A DNA stretch of 64,000 bases, from assembly GCA_025594325.1 (NCBI GenBank), contig JANHCV010000003.1:1-64000 (forward strand). The letters are read 5' to 3'. The stretch is from Blastocladiella emersonii ATCC 22665. Taxonomy: Eukaryota; Blastocladiomycota; Blastocladiomycetes; Blastocladiales; Blastocladiaceae. Positions 21,076 to 31,683 of the stretch are shown here, in pieces. The translations under genes and the position numbers were made by a program. The notes below the pieces were generated by a model. The model did not search any database and had not been told where the DNA came from. It saw only the letters and a list, made by a program, of their open reading frames with translations. Numbering within the stretch: position 1 is the stretch's first letter; the number at the start of each line of letters is the position of its first letter.

Positions 21076-21448
21076 ACAACGGGCTGTATGTGGTGGCTAA
21101 TACTAGCAACTGGTCGAAGGAACAAGAGAGAGAGGGGATGCGGAGGCGCGTCGTCCGATGTGAGCGGGCCGACGCGTCGCTCGGTGAGGTGAGGCGGTCC
21201 GCGGCGATGACAAAGGAGATCGGCGCGGTGCGCGTGACGCGCGTGATGCGGGCGGGGTCGCACGCGTCCGGTGACTGTGGCGCAACGCGGTCACGTGTAC
21301 TTGAACTCTCGACGACGCAGCTCTGCCCCGCGGCATGTGCTGCTCGCAGTTCGCGTGGTGCGGCACGATGGCCCGGTACTGCGGCGCCGGCTGCGTTGGC
21401 CAGTGTGACCAGAAGCCCGTCCTCGGTCTCCCCACCTGCAAAATCTGA

Positions 21449-22053
21449 TCGTCGCACTTGAGCGACATCTCGTATATTCGCATCGTCTCTGATTGTCTGG
21501 CCCTGGTGTTCTTCCACAGCAACGCGCGCGCCAGAAGCGATTTTTCTTGTCACTATGTTCATCCACTTGTTCTTAAGTTGTCTATTCGATTTACACTGAT
21601 GTTTTGCTGATCATTTTCGTCCTCTGTGATGGCTGGTCTGAGAGGAGGTGCCTCACGCGGTCCCGCGACAGTCGCGAGACGCGTCCCGCAGCGCTCACGT
21701 GATATTGGAACGCGTCCTCGCTCGCTTCCTTTCCTCCAGCGTCCCGCGCTCCCAGCCAGATCGATCGACGCAGCCAGATCGATCGACGGGTGTGGCGGAG
21801 TTTGCTCTAGTATGCGACCTCCCTGCTAGTCGTGATATCTGCCGGCTTCCATGAAGCGTTGGACCTGACGAACGAGTGTGATCTTCAGCCTGACTGACGA
21901 CGCGAACACACCACGACAGCGCCTGCGAGACCAACTGAGGGGATGCATAACCAATGTGTGGGAGTGTATCATATCAAAAAGGAACAGAACAGAACAGAGC
22001 GAGAAGGCAAACGCACGCGGAGGTTGAGCGTCGCGCAGGGGCACACGCGAGGA
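21449..22053. other. Intergenic region, 3' side of the CBM18 pseudogene and of PNS1
   Basis: About 600 bp of comparatively AT-rich DNA. It contains a short direct repeat, CAGATCGATCGACG-like, at ~21757-21790. PNS1 ends at its right edge (minus strand). No gene is supported. Confidence 0.5.
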
Positions 22054-23904
22054 TTACGTGTACATGTTGACGAAAGCGGCGTCGGGGTAGGTCTGGCGCA
22101 GCTGCTCCCAGAGCTCGGGCTTGGTGGCGCGGAGGGCGGCGGGGTCCTCGGCGATGCACACGAAGATGGTGGCCACGGCCGAGTCGATGACGCCGGCGAT
22201 GAGCGAGAACATGACGACGCCGATGAGGAAGGCCAGGATGAGGACGATGATCATGGTCACGTCCACGGCGTTGGCCGAAGACGACGAGCTCGACGAGGCG
22301 GCCTCGCCGATCGCGTACACGATCCACGTCACGAGGACCGTGAGCCCACCAATGAGCAGCGAGCCCCAGCCGAGCACGTTGCCGATCAGGTCGTCGTTGA
22401 TGAGGGCGTCGACGCCGCGGTCCTTGATCATGGTCCACGTGTCCTTGGCCGCGCGGCAGAAGTCCTTGCCGTAGATGGCGACCTGGGTGAAGGCGTACTT
22501 GTTGAAGTACTCGGCAATCGACTCGATGTAGGCGAGCAGGCACTCGATGCAGCACGCGACGAAGGCGCCAATGGCCGAGTCCGAGTCCTGGGCCATCTGG
22601 CGGGCGAGGGCGCGGGCCGTCTGGATCAGGGCGATGATGAGCGAGCCAAAGCAGATGGAGCCGAACGAGGTGGTCATGGACCGCTTGAAGGCGCCGACGG
22701 TCGGGTTGGCGGGCATGCCCGAGAAGTTGCTGCCGGCCATGAAGTAGTAGGCGGCAGCGACGCCGGCGACGGTGGTGTGGAGCACGTTCTTGATGACCTG
22801 CGAGGTCCAGTAGAATGAGAAGAGCAGGAACAGGCCAATAGCGTAGGCGGCGGGGTTGACGGTCGAGGTGGTGGTGGTGCGGCCGTTGACGGTGGTGGTG
22901 GAGCGGCTCTTGGCCTGGCCAAAGTACATGGTGCTGCACACGACGGTCACAGCGTAGAAGATGACGTAGGCGAGGTTGAAGAGGAGGCCGAGGACACCGG
23001 CCCACAGCGTGCCCGTGTAGCGCGCGGTCAGGTCCGAGACGGTCGACATGATGAGGGCGGCGAACGGCATGCGGGACTTGTAGCCCTGGTACGCCCAGAT
23101 GTAGAGACCGGCGATGATGAGGCACATGACGCCGCCGACGATGCTCTTGCCCACGAGGATGGCGGCAATGCCCGCGACGATGAAATAGGCAATGGAGAGC
23201 CAAAACGTCGCAATTAGCAATTTGACGGGGTACTTGCGCATCGCCATGAGGTACATGCCCGAAAGGGCAAAGGCGACGACGGCCGAGGCGACCATGGAGG
23301 TGATGGCGGCGGTGCCAAAGTCGACGGTGGCGGTCGGGCCGGTGGTCGAGGACGAGGACGAGGTGCGGCCGTTACTGGTGGACGACGAGTTGGTGGTAGT
23401 GGTGGTCGAGGGCGGGGCATCCTTGAGGCGCATGGTCTTGAAGTCGACCTTGGGGATCGAGACGGCGGCGATGGCGAGCATGCCGGCAAACTGGGCGATG
23501 AAGAGCAGCGCGGCCCACAAGTCCTGGGCGCCCTCGGGCGGCTGGAAGCGGTTGGAGGCATCGGGCGAGGCCACGATGGTCGCCGAGGGACCGTCACCAC
23601 CGTAGCCGGGCGGCGGGGGCGCCGTGGACGCGGAGGCGCCGCCGTAGCCCGTGTTGCCCGTGTAGTCGGACTTGACGTAGCCGCCGGGGGCGTTGAGCGG
23701 CTCCTGCGACGAGTTGGTCGGGTAGGGCTGGTACGGCTGCTGCGGGGGCGGGTACTGGCCCTGCGGCGGGTAGGCGGGCTGCTGCTGGGGCGGCGGGTAC
23801 TGGCCCTGCGGCGGGTACTGGCCCTGGGGCGGGTACTGCTGGGGCGGCGGATACTGGGCCTGCGGCGGGTAGGCCGCGGGCTGCTGCTGCTGCGGGTACG
23901 ACAT
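22054..23904 (-). CDS. PNS1: PNS1-type choline-transporter-like (CTL/SLC44) membrane protein
   Basis: Single exon, 616 aa from ATG at 23904; an in-frame ATG at 23967 would add 21 residues. The cytosolic N-terminus is a proline-rich tail of repeated YPPQGQ/YPPPQQ units, typical of fungal PNS1. About ten hydrophobic segments follow, beginning with WAALLFIAQFAGMLAIAAVS, a Ser/Thr-rich loop, then SMVASAVVAFALSGMYLMAM and LLIATFWLSIAYFIVAGIAA. The diagnostic CTL C-terminal half is intact: SFYWTSQVIKNVLHTTVAGV, a Cys-rich stretch FVACCIECLLAYIESIAEYF, then NKYAFTQVAIYGKDFC. Family members are plasma-membrane transport proteins; budding-yeast Pns1 itself has no proven choline transport role. Downstream gap to the CBM18 pseudogene is ~600 bp. 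Confidence 0.93.
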   Translation of the reverse strand: MSYPQQQQPAAYPPQAQYPPPQQYPPQGQYPPQGQYPPPQQQPAYPPQGQYPPPQQPYQPYPTNSSQEPLNAPGGYVKSDYTGNTGYGGASASTAPPPPGYGGDGPSATIVASPDASNRFQPPEGAQDLWAALLFIAQFAGMLAIAAVSIPKVDFKTMRLKDAPPSTTTTTNSSSTSNGRTSSSSSTTGPTATVDFGTAAITSMVASAVVAFALSGMYLMAMRKYPVKLLIATFWLSIAYFIVAGIAAILVGKSIVGGVMCLIIAGLYIWAYQGYKSRMPFAALIMSTVSDLTARYTGTLWAGVLGLLFNLAYVIFYAVTVVCSTMYFGQAKSRSTTTVNGRTTTTSTVNPAAYAIGLFLLFSFYWTSQVIKNVLHTTVAGVAAAYYFMAGSNFSGMPANPTVGAFKRSMTTSFGSICFGSLIIALIQTARALARQMAQDSDSAIGAFVACCIECLLAYIESIAEYFNKYAFTQVAIYGKDFCRAAKDTWTMIKDRGVDALINDDLIGNVLGWGSLLIGGLTVLVTWIVYAIGEAASSSSSSSANAVDVTMIIVLILAFLIGVVMFSLIAGVIDSAVATIFVCIAEDPAALRATKPELWEQLRQTYPDAAFVNMYT

Positions 23905-24281
23905 GGTGTCGGGCGGGTTGCGCAGGTGGTGCGTGGTGCTGGATGGACGGAGGAGCGAGTGCAGCAAGTTGGGGTGTGCCGTGCGAGGGCAGATGCGTAG
24001 GTTCGATGCGTGCGAGGGGAGAAGGGACGGTGGCGAGGCGCAAAGCGCGGGAAAGACCCGCGGCGGCGAAGTGTGCGGTGGCTGGGGCGGCTCCCGTCTT
24101 GGCCGGCTTCCTGGCCACGGCCATGACGGCGCGCCGCCCGACCGAATCGTCTTTCGAGAAGCCGCACGTGGGCCGGCTCAGCAGGCCGGGCTTCCTCAAG
24201 CGTGTCGGGCGCGATGGTCAAGCGATAGACGGGGACATGTATCACGAGGAATGAACACACACACAACATGACGAAAACACC
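23905..24281. other. Gap between PNS1 start and inorganic pyrophosphatase end
   Basis: 377 bp that must contain the PNS1 promoter/leader and the pyrophosphatase 3' end. No other gene is seen. Confidence 0.5.
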
Positions 24282-25160
24282 TTACAGGTTGGGCGACGAC
24301 GAGATGTAGAACCACTTGTCGACCGAGCCGTCGATCGGGGCGGGGGCCTCGTTGGTGGCGGCGGGGACGGCCGCGTACTGGGCGTCGGCGGCCACGTCGA
24401 TGGCGCCCGGGGTGCCGGCGTTGGCCGTGTTGGCGACCGAGATGTCGGCCTTGTCCGTCTCGCCGGACACGAGGCGGCGCCACGCCTCGTGCGTCTCGGC
24501 AATCACCTCGGTCGCGTACGCCTTGTTCTTGGCCTCGCCGCTGAAGGCGAACACGTTCTCGGGCTTGCCGTCGGGGATCTTGTAGATGCGGAACCACTCG
24601 TTGGTGGCGCGCAGCAGGCCGGGCAGGTGGCGCTCCACGTCCTCAATGTCGTTGAGCTTGTGCGCCTGCGGGTCGTTGACGTCGATGACGATCACCTTCC
24701 AGTCCGTCTCGCCCTCGTCGATCATGGCCATGACGCCGAGCACCTTGACCTGCTTGACCTGGCCCGTCACGGCCACGCGCTCGCCGATCTCGACCACGTC
24801 GAGCGGGTCGTTGTCGCCCTTGGCCTTGGTGTCCGGGTGCGCGTGGTGCGGGTCCTCCCACGTCTGCGGGAACGCGCCGTAGTTCCAGATGTACCCGTGG
24901 TGCGGGAAGCAGTTGCGCACGTAGCGCAGCTTGCCCTTCTTCACGTCCTGCTTGATCGGGTTGAGGTAGTCCTCCTTGGAGATCTCGAGCTTGGCGTTGG
25001 TCCACCGCGGGATCTCAACGACCATGTTGAGCACCGTCTTCTCGGCGTTGGCGTACAGCGGGATGTCGTGGAACGGCGACACCACCTTGCCGTCCTTCTC
25101 AATGTACACGCGGTGCTCGAGCGTGTTGGCCGGGTTGACGGCGCGCACAGTGTAGGTCAT
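24282..25160 (-). CDS. IPP1: Soluble inorganic pyrophosphatase (family I)
   Basis: 292 aa, no introns. It hydrolyses pyrophosphate to two phosphates in the cytosol, pulling biosynthetic reactions forward; Mg2+ dependent. The family I signature DNDPLDVVE is intact (residues ~116-124), with earlier active-site residues in [16 protein letters not shown] and [14 protein letters not shown], and [20 protein letters not shown]. The second acidic cluster [13 protein letters not shown] and the KxxxxYATE segment ([10 protein letters not shown]) are also present. Length matches yeast Ipp1 (287 aa). The C-terminus carries a short Ala/Pro-rich extension before [10 protein letters not shown]. Intron-free structure fits a highly expressed gene. 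Confidence 0.97.
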   Translation of the reverse strand: MTYTVRAVNPANTLEHRVYIEKDGKVVSPFHDIPLYANAEKTVLNMVVEIPRWTNAKLEISKEDYLNPIKQDVKKGKLRYVRNCFPHHGYIWNYGAFPQTWEDPHHAHPDTKAKGDNDPLDVVEIGERVAVTGQVKQVKVLGVMAMIDEGETDWKVIVIDVNDPQAHKLNDIEDVERHLPGLLRATNEWFRIYKIPDGKPENVFAFSGEAKNKAYATEVIAETHEAWRRLVSGETDKADISVANTANAGTPGAIDVAADAQYAAVPAATNEAPAPIDGSVDKWFYISSSPNL

Positions 25161-25724
25161 GGTGCGGATCGGGGTGGCGGTGGTAGCGGCGGCGCGGACG
25201 GCGGCACTGAGGAGCGGGGACCGGAGCAGGGAAGCCAGCTTGGGGAGACTCGCGTCGGGCAGAGACGGCGGATCGCTTTATACGCGGCGAGGGGAGAGAG
25301 CGCCGACGAGCGGCGCACCGCCGGCAGCGGAGGATCGCCGCACGCCGTTCAAACAGCCACCGCGCACATGGGCCGCCCGTCAGTGACATCACCGCCTTCC
25401 TCCCCTTCAACGCCGCCCCCGCCTGGGGCCACGCAATACTATAATATAGCGCTAGCAAACGCTCGGCGACCTGCGTGAAATCGGCATGGCATCACCGCCC
25501 TCGCGGACGTTATTCGGGGCCATGGCGTGGAGACGCGTGGTAGCGGTCCACCTGAGATCACCTGACGGCGAGGCGCCTCTCCCGTCGCGACGCGCGCGCG
25601 TGTGTGTGCCGGCGCTCACCGACCCTGCTCGCCGCCATACCCACGAGGGTGACGACGGCGCGCTGATCGGCCCGCCGCACACCGCGCAACCGTCCCGCGG
25701 AACCACCCCCCACACGTACTCGCC
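25161..25724. promoter_or_regulatory. Divergent promoter region between IPP1 and MTR4
   Basis: 564 bp between two divergent start codons. An AT-rich patch at 25437-25450 (ACTATAATATAGC) lies almost exactly in the middle, ~280 bp from each start, and is the only TATA-like sequence in an otherwise GC-rich stretch. Which gene it serves cannot be told. Confidence 0.5.
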
Positions 25725-28700
25725 ATGGATCACGAACGCGACATGGATGTCGACTTTGACATCGACATCGACGACATCTTCGATGCCTTTGACGAGGACG
25801 ACCACGCAGCCTCGCGCCTCCCGCCCGTCCCACTACCCGCACCCGTCAAGCGGAAGCGCCCCGCGCCCGCGGCTGCTGCGCCCGCGTCGGCCGCCGCCCC
25901 ACCAACAGCCGCCGCCGTCCACGATGTCGACGACGACGACGAGGAGATGGACGATGTCGTCACCGCCGCCGTCAAGCGCGCGCGCCTCGAGAACCCCGAG
26001 GAGGAGACCCCCGAGGTTCTCGACGAGTTCATGACAGAGCACGAGAAGGTCCTCGGCATCGTCGGCGGCACCGGCGCCCTCGAGGGCCCCTCGGTCACCG
26101 CCGCGGGCGGCCAGCGCACCAAGCTCATCGCCGGCGTTCCCGTCCTCGACGGACCCTCCTCCGACGCCGTCCCCTCTGCGGGCGACGCGCCCGAGGACGT
26201 GAACAGCGGCGAGGTCAAGTTCACCAAGGCCAACGTCGCCACGCGCCACGAGGTGGTGCTGCCCGCCGGCTTCGACAAGGCCGCCTACGTGCCCATGCGC
26301 TCCTACGTGCCGCCGCCGCAGGCCGAGTGGTGCCGCCAGTACCCCTTCACGCTCGACCCGTTCCAGGAATACTCCATCTACTGCATCCAGCGCAACGAGT
26401 CGGTCCTCGTCGCCGCCCACACCTCGGCCGGTAAGACCGTCGTCGCCGAGTACGCCATTGCCCAGGCCCTCAAGAACAAGCAGCGCGTCGTCTACACCTC
26501 GCCCATCAAGGCCCTCTCCAACCAAAAGTACCGCGAGCTGCTCGAGGATTTCGGCGACGTCGGCCTCATGACCGGCGACGTGACCATCAACCCGCGCGCC
26601 TCGTGCCTCGTCATGACCACCGAGATTCTCCGCTCCATGATCTACCGCGGCTCCGAGGTCCTGCGCGAGATTTCGTGGGTCGTCTACGACGAGATCCACT
26701 ACATGCGCGACGCCGCCCGCGGTGTCGTGTGGGAGGAGACCCTCATCCTGCTCCCGCCCACGGTCCACTTCGTCTTCCTCTCCGCCACCATCCCCAACGC
26801 CAAGCAGTTTGCCCAGTGGATCTCCAAGATCCACAGCCAGCCGTGCCACGTCGTCTACACCGACTACCGCCCGACCCCGCTCCAGCACTACGTCTTCCCC
26901 GCCAACTCGGCCGGCATTCACCTCGTCGTCGACGAGAAGGGCACTTTCCGCGAGGACAACTTCCAGAAGGCCATGGCCACCCTTGCCTCGGCCGAGGACA
27001 ACGACGCGCGCGCCGCCATGGGCGGTAAGGGCGGACGGGGCGGTCCCGCCGGCGGGGCTGCCGGCTCCAAGAAGGCCGCGGGCCAGAAGGAGAAGTCCGA
27101 CATCTACAAGATCGTCAAGATGATCATGCAGAAGAACTACCACCCCGTCATCGTCTTCTCGTTTGCGAAAAAGGAGTGCGAGTCGCTCGCCCTCAACATG
27201 AGCAAGCTCGACTTCAACGACGGTACGTTGCTCGTGTTCGCCTGTGGCTTTGGGCTGGACTGACCTCTCAAACCCCCTCGCTTAGACACGGAGAAGCAGC
27301 TAGTCGACCGCGTCTTCGAGAACGCCATCTCGCAGCTCAACGAAGACGACCGCGCGCTCCCGCAGATCAGCAACATCCTGCCGCTCCTGCGCCGCGGTGT
27401 CGGCATCCACCACTCGGGCCTGCTGCCCATCCTCAAGGAGACCATCGAGATCCTGTTCCAGGAGGGCCTGCTCAAGGTCCTGTTCGCCACCGAGACCTTC
27501 TCCATCGGCCTCAACATGCCCGCCAAGACGGTCGTGTTCACCAAGATCGAGAAGTTTGACGGCAAGGAGACGCGCCACCTCACAGGCGGCGAGTACATCC
27601 AGATGTCGGGTCGCGCCGGTCGCCGTGGTCTCGACGACAAGGGTATCGTCATCATGATGGTGGACCAGAAGATCGACACGGAGAAGGCCAAGGGCATGGT
27701 CAAGGGCGTGTCGGACGCGCTGCACTCGGCGTTCAAGCTCGGGTACAACATGATCCTCAACCTGACGCGCGTCGAGGGCGTGTCGCCCGAGTACCTGATC
27801 CGCAACTCGTTCCGCCAGTTCCAGAACAATGCCAAGCTGCCCAAGCTGCTCACGCAGGCGGCCGAGCTCGAGGACGCGTACGCCGATATGGAGATTGCCA
27901 ACGAGGACAGCATCCGGTCCTACTACGAGGCGCGGTACACGCTCGACCAGTACACCAAGGATTTCCGCGAGGTGGTCTCGCACCCGAGCTACGCGACACC
28001 CTTTATCCGTCCGGGCCGGCTCGTGCAGATCGTGGCCAACGGGCTCGATTTCGGGTGGGGCGTCGTCATCAACATGACCAAGCGCAAGTCGGTCAAGCTC
28101 GCCGAGGCCGAGAACCGCGCCGTGGCCGAGTCGGCCAACAACTACATTCTCGACGTGGCGCTGCTCGTCGAGCCCGCGGCGCCCGGGACTATGCGTGCGG
28201 CCGCCGACGCGTCCCACATCAAGGTCGAGCTGCTCCGCCCGCTGGCGCTGCCGCTGCCCGGTTCGGCGGACACGGTGGCAGTTCAGCAGCAGCAGCAGCA
28301 GCAGCAGCAAATCGACGCGTTCACCAAGGCCGAGCTGGTCGTGGTGCCCGTGTCGCTGGCCACGGTCGCGTCGCTGTCGTCGGTCGTCATCAAGGTGGAC
28401 GCGGAGCGCAGCCTGCGCGACGTGGACGCGCGCAAGGCGCTGCACCGGACCGTGGTCGAGGTGCGCAAGCGGCTCAACGCGCGGTCGGGCGGCGTGGTGC
28501 CCGTGCTCGACCCGATCAGGGACATGAACATCACCGACAAGAAGTTTGGCGAGCTCATGGGCAAGATCGCCAAGTACCGGGCGCTGGTCGAGGCGCACCC
28601 GCTGACGCGCGAGCCGGCGCGGCTGGCCGAGCTGTACGAGCAGTACAGCGCCAAGATCACCGTGTCGGAGCAGATCAAGGCGGTGCGCAAGACGATCCGC

Positions 28701-29327
28701 GAGGCCGAGGCGATCCAGCAGCTCGACGAGCTCAAGGCGCGCAAGCGGATCCTGCGGCGGCTCGGGTTCACGGACGACCGCGACGTGATCCAGGTCAAGG
28801 GCCGCGTCGCATGCGAGGTGTCGTCGGGCGACACGCTGCTGCTGACCGAGCTCCTGTTCAACGGCGTGTTCAACGACCTGACCGTGGAGCAGGCCGTGGC
28901 GCTGCTCGGCGTCTTCACCTTTGTCGAGCGGACCAACCCCAAGGACGCGGCGGCGGCCAAGGCCAAGCTGCGCGAGGAGCTCGACCGGCCGATGCAGGTG
29001 CTGCTCGAGACGCACAAGCGCATGATCCACGTGTACAAGGAGGCCAAGCTCGAGATCAACGAGACGGAGCTGCTCGACATGTACAAGCCGGATCTCATGG
29101 AGGTGGTGTACGCGTGGGCCAACGGCGCCAAGTTTGCCCACATCTGCAAGATGACGGACGTGTTCGAGGGGTCGCTCGTGCGCAACTTCCGCATGCTCGA
29201 GGAGCTGCTCAAGCAGATGGCCAACGCGGCCAAGGCGATCGGCAACCAGGACCTCGAGATCAAGTTCACCGAGGGCATCGCCAAGATCAAGCGCGACATT
29301 ATCTTTGCCAACTCGCTCTACCTGTAA
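25725..29327 (+). CDS. MTR4: Exosome-associated Ski2-like RNA helicase MTR4
   Basis: Two exons, 25725-27222 and 27286-29327 (63-nt intron, GTACGT...CTTAG); 1,179 aa. Mtr4 is the 3'-5' helicase of the TRAMP complex and nuclear exosome, feeding rRNA precursors, tRNAs and cryptic transcripts to degradation. Helicase motifs are intact: AHTSAGKT (Walker A, ~residue 230), DEIH in VVYDEIHYM (~322), [21 protein letters not shown] and [10 protein letters not shown]. An acidic N-terminal tail precedes the core. A Gly/Ala/Lys insertion ([12 protein letters not shown]) sits between the RecA domains. The arch/KOW region follows ([19 protein letters not shown]) and carries a run of nine Gln. The C-terminus is the DSHCT ratchet ending in [14 protein letters not shown]. 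Yeast Mtr4 has 1,073 residues. Confidence 0.97.
28284..28310 (+). repeat. CAG trinucleotide repeat encoding polyglutamine in MTR4
   Basis: Eight CAG codons plus one CAA give nine consecutive Gln in the arch region of MTR4. The tract is uninterrupted by synonymous CAA until its end, the form most prone to slippage. Confidence 0.95.
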
Positions 29328-29830
29328 ACGAAAAAGAAGGGAGAGGAAGTGAAGTGGCGCAGACGCGCACGCATTCGCAATAGTAGTACCCTTAGTACAA
29401 ACCACGCACTTTCGATCTTGTCGTGTCCATCATCGTGGTCGCCGACCGTCCGTTCTTGCCCATCTATCATATCGCCCACCGCCTCGCGGCTCGCGAACCG
29501 GTCGGTTCTCGTGGCCGCGGGGGGCAAAGTAGGCCTTGGCCGACTTGACTTGACTTGGTTGACCATCATCATTGATCGGCTTCAAGGGGACTCTTTGACG
29601 ACGAAACGAAGGTGCGAGGCGAGAAAACTGCGTGCGGCGGGACGGACGTGAGCAGCGCTCTCGCGCTTGGACTTGCCGAGTGAGTAGTGAGTTACGTCGG
29701 GCCGCCAAGAAGAGCGACGTGATCCGCTGCAGAAATGGTGACAGCGGCCGGGCCGGACCAGGACGAGCAAGCGAGCGAGCGAGCGAGCGGGAATCGCTGT
29801 TGTTGTTGTGGAAACGACAAGTGGAGTCGA

Positions 29831-29854
29831 GACCGACCGACCGACCGACCGACC
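29831..29854. repeat. GACC tetranucleotide microsatellite
   Basis: Six uninterrupted GACC units, with a GAGC tetranucleotide run about 40 bp upstream (29768-29790). Confidence 0.9.
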
Positions 29855-30066
29855 AGTGAGTGGCCAGCGTCGCGTTCGTTCAAGTGGTTCTCGGATACTT
29901 GGAGTAGTACCGAAACGTAGCGTCGGATCTGAGCGGGCGGCCCGCGCTGGGCCGTCGTGACCATCAATGATCGCAGCAGGTACTAGGCCAAAGTAAGTTG
30001 AAATAGAATCGTGGAGCGCGAGTGGAGCGGGCTGGGCAGGGGGTCACCGGACTGAGTTTGGCAATG

Positions 30067-30110
30067 GTGGCCGGAGGGTTGTCAGAGCGTGGCCGGAGGG
30101 TTGTCAGAGC
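30067..30110. repeat. 22-bp exact tandem duplication
   Basis: The unit GTGGCCGGAGGGTTGTCAGA (first 20 of 22 bases) is present twice head to tail with no mismatch. Confidence 0.85.
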
Positions 30111-31456
30111 GTGGGTTCGAATCTGCAGGGGTCGTGAGAAGGCGGGTTCGAGTTGAATTTCATCAATATGCCCAGCGGTCAACTGACTCCGGTCATCTTG
30201 GCCTCCTCCCGCCCGTCGAGAAGCGCGCGCTCCACTCACTAACCCACTCCCCCAATTTGAGATTCGTATAAACTAACCCGTTCGTTTTCCCCTCCATTTC
30301 TCTTTTAAATGGTTCTGTTCTATCGGCACGGCGCGTCCGCGTCTGCGGGAGACGACGGGAGACGGAAGACGCGTCGCGAAATCACGTGCGCGTGCGAGAC
30401 GCGTCGCGCCACTTTCGGGGACACTCTTTTCGCCTCGCCGCACGTCGTCCAACACGTCGTCCAATGCGCCGATCGGGGTCTTGAGCCTTGCCCAGACACT
30501 ACTCGGTACTTGACGGTCGTCGCCTACCGACCTATTCAACGGCAGCGAGAGCACAAGGGGAAGGTCGGTCGACTTTGGGCGCGAGTCGCGGCTCAACTAA
30601 GCATAGCTTGTTATCCAGTATCATCATGATCCAAATCGGCATCAGGATCAGGGCGTCACATCACGAGACGGGCGAATCGGCGAGTCGCGGGAGACAGCCA
30701 TTAATCGATCGGTGATGGACGTGCGTGGCAGGTCCCGAGCGTGAGCGCCGACCGTCGCGAGTAAAGCGATCAAGCGAAAGCGATCGTCGTTCGTTCTCGC
30801 CTCCCCGCTCTCACGCCGCCATGATCAATCAATTGTCAAACTCCATGCAACGCTTGTCTCGAGAGTAACTTGCTGCATCTATGTGATCCGATTCGTCGTG
30901 GGTCGTCAAGTCGGTCGGACGACTGGGCTGGGCCGGACCACGATCCCCGCCGCCGCCTCTGCCTCCGCCTCGGGCGACTAGTCGCCCGCCGACCACGGCA
31001 TGCCATACGAGGATCTGCTGAGTGAGAGATGGATCGACACACGACGGAGCGGACGACCAACGCGCGACGAGCGGCAGAGCTGCACCGGTAACGGTGCGTT
31101 GAGGCCGAGCGTGCACCGCGACTCGCCTCGAACGGCGAACCCATGGTTACGCGGTGCGAGGAGCTGCGGCTAACAGCTTGCTTGCTTGCTTGCTGGTTTC
31201 TGTTGTGCGCGCGCTCGCGAACCGTGTGCTACTGCTGCTCATGTCGGCGGACCTAGACCGAGCCTGCAGCCAGCGGCCACTCGAGACGCGCGAGTCGGCC
31301 GATCTCGCTCGCCTTCACATACGACACGGCGCCCATTTTCCTCCTCGAAAATTTTGCCCCCGCGGCGCGCCCAGCCTCTCAACGCAGGACACATATATCC
31401 GGAACTGTGCCGCGGTGCCGCTCACTCATGCAACGATCATTCCTCCAGCTAACTAG

Positions 31457-31683
31457 GTCGAGCGGCTCGACCGACAGCAGCATGCGCGCGGGTTGACCGA
31501 TTGGTTGTTCAAGGAGGGCCGCACCGGCGGGATCTCTCGGCAATTCCAGAACGAAAACGACGATGACCTGCAGCGCGTGGTGCGTTACGTCTCCGCTCCT
31601 CGCAAAACACGGAACGGAATGACCCGTGCTAACTTGGGATTTCCACCGGCTAGACCATCCTCAGCACCTTCCTTGCCGTGTGA
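31457..31683 (+). CDS. Possible terminal exons of an unrecognised gene
   Basis: An exon after a CTAACTAG acceptor reads phase 0 from 31457 to 31579 (VERLDRQQHARGLTDWLF, then KEGRTGGISRQF and ENDDDLQRV). A well-formed 74-nt intron follows (GTGCGT donor, GTGCTAAC branch, GGCTAG acceptor) and a last exon 31654-31683 (TILSTFLAV, TGA). The splice signals match those of the confirmed genes. Upstream exons could not be assigned with confidence (a candidate ends near 31410 with TYIRNCAA). I do not recognise the protein, and it may be a remnant. Confidence 0.3.

Larger units (their letters stand above)
19991..21448 (+). pseudogene. Broken gene for a secreted chitin-binding (CBM18/hevein-type) protein
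   Basis: Recognisable pieces occur in shifting frames. One frame to 20163 ends SPVDTCPLEVTSLTITASAP. Another at ~20190-20340 reads VDSLQFSVATGAPVTRTLL then KCPQAFVFYGPTS. A Ser/Thr-rich linker of ~100 residues runs from ~20350 to 20690. A first hevein-like domain starts GRCIIANPSNMQC...KVCPNG, then after a one-base insertion near 20760 continues LCCSEYR, stop, CGSTTAYCAAGCLRQCDKK. A second domain begins GRCVIPVGTSQCSKLK (to ~20963) and stops matching. Its missing half reappears at 21323-21448 as GMCCSQFAWCGTMARYC, then GAGCVGQCDQ, ending at a natural-looking TGA. Lesions: frameshift ~20165, TGA at 20622 and 20785, frameshift ~20760, and ~360 bp interrupting domain 2. CBM18 modules bind chitin and are secreted. 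Confidence 0.72.
29328..31456. other. Gene-poor intergenic region with simple repeats
   Basis: About 2.1 kb, lower in GC than the genes, downstream of MTR4. Contents: (GAGC)n around 29768-29790, (GACC)n at 29831-29854, a 22-bp tandem duplication at 30067-30110, a GCTT run at 31176-31194. Open frames here (for example 30273-30596 minus) show no family features. A GGGTTCGAATC sequence at 30112 mimics a tRNA T-loop but no cloverleaf forms. Confidence 0.5.

Noticed and set aside
30112-30122. GGGTTCGAATC looks like a tRNA T-arm B-box, with an A-box-like TGGCCGGAGGG 45 bp upstream
   Set aside because: The T-stem does not pair beyond two bases and no acceptor or anticodon stem forms; the A-box-like sequence is part of the 22-bp tandem duplication.
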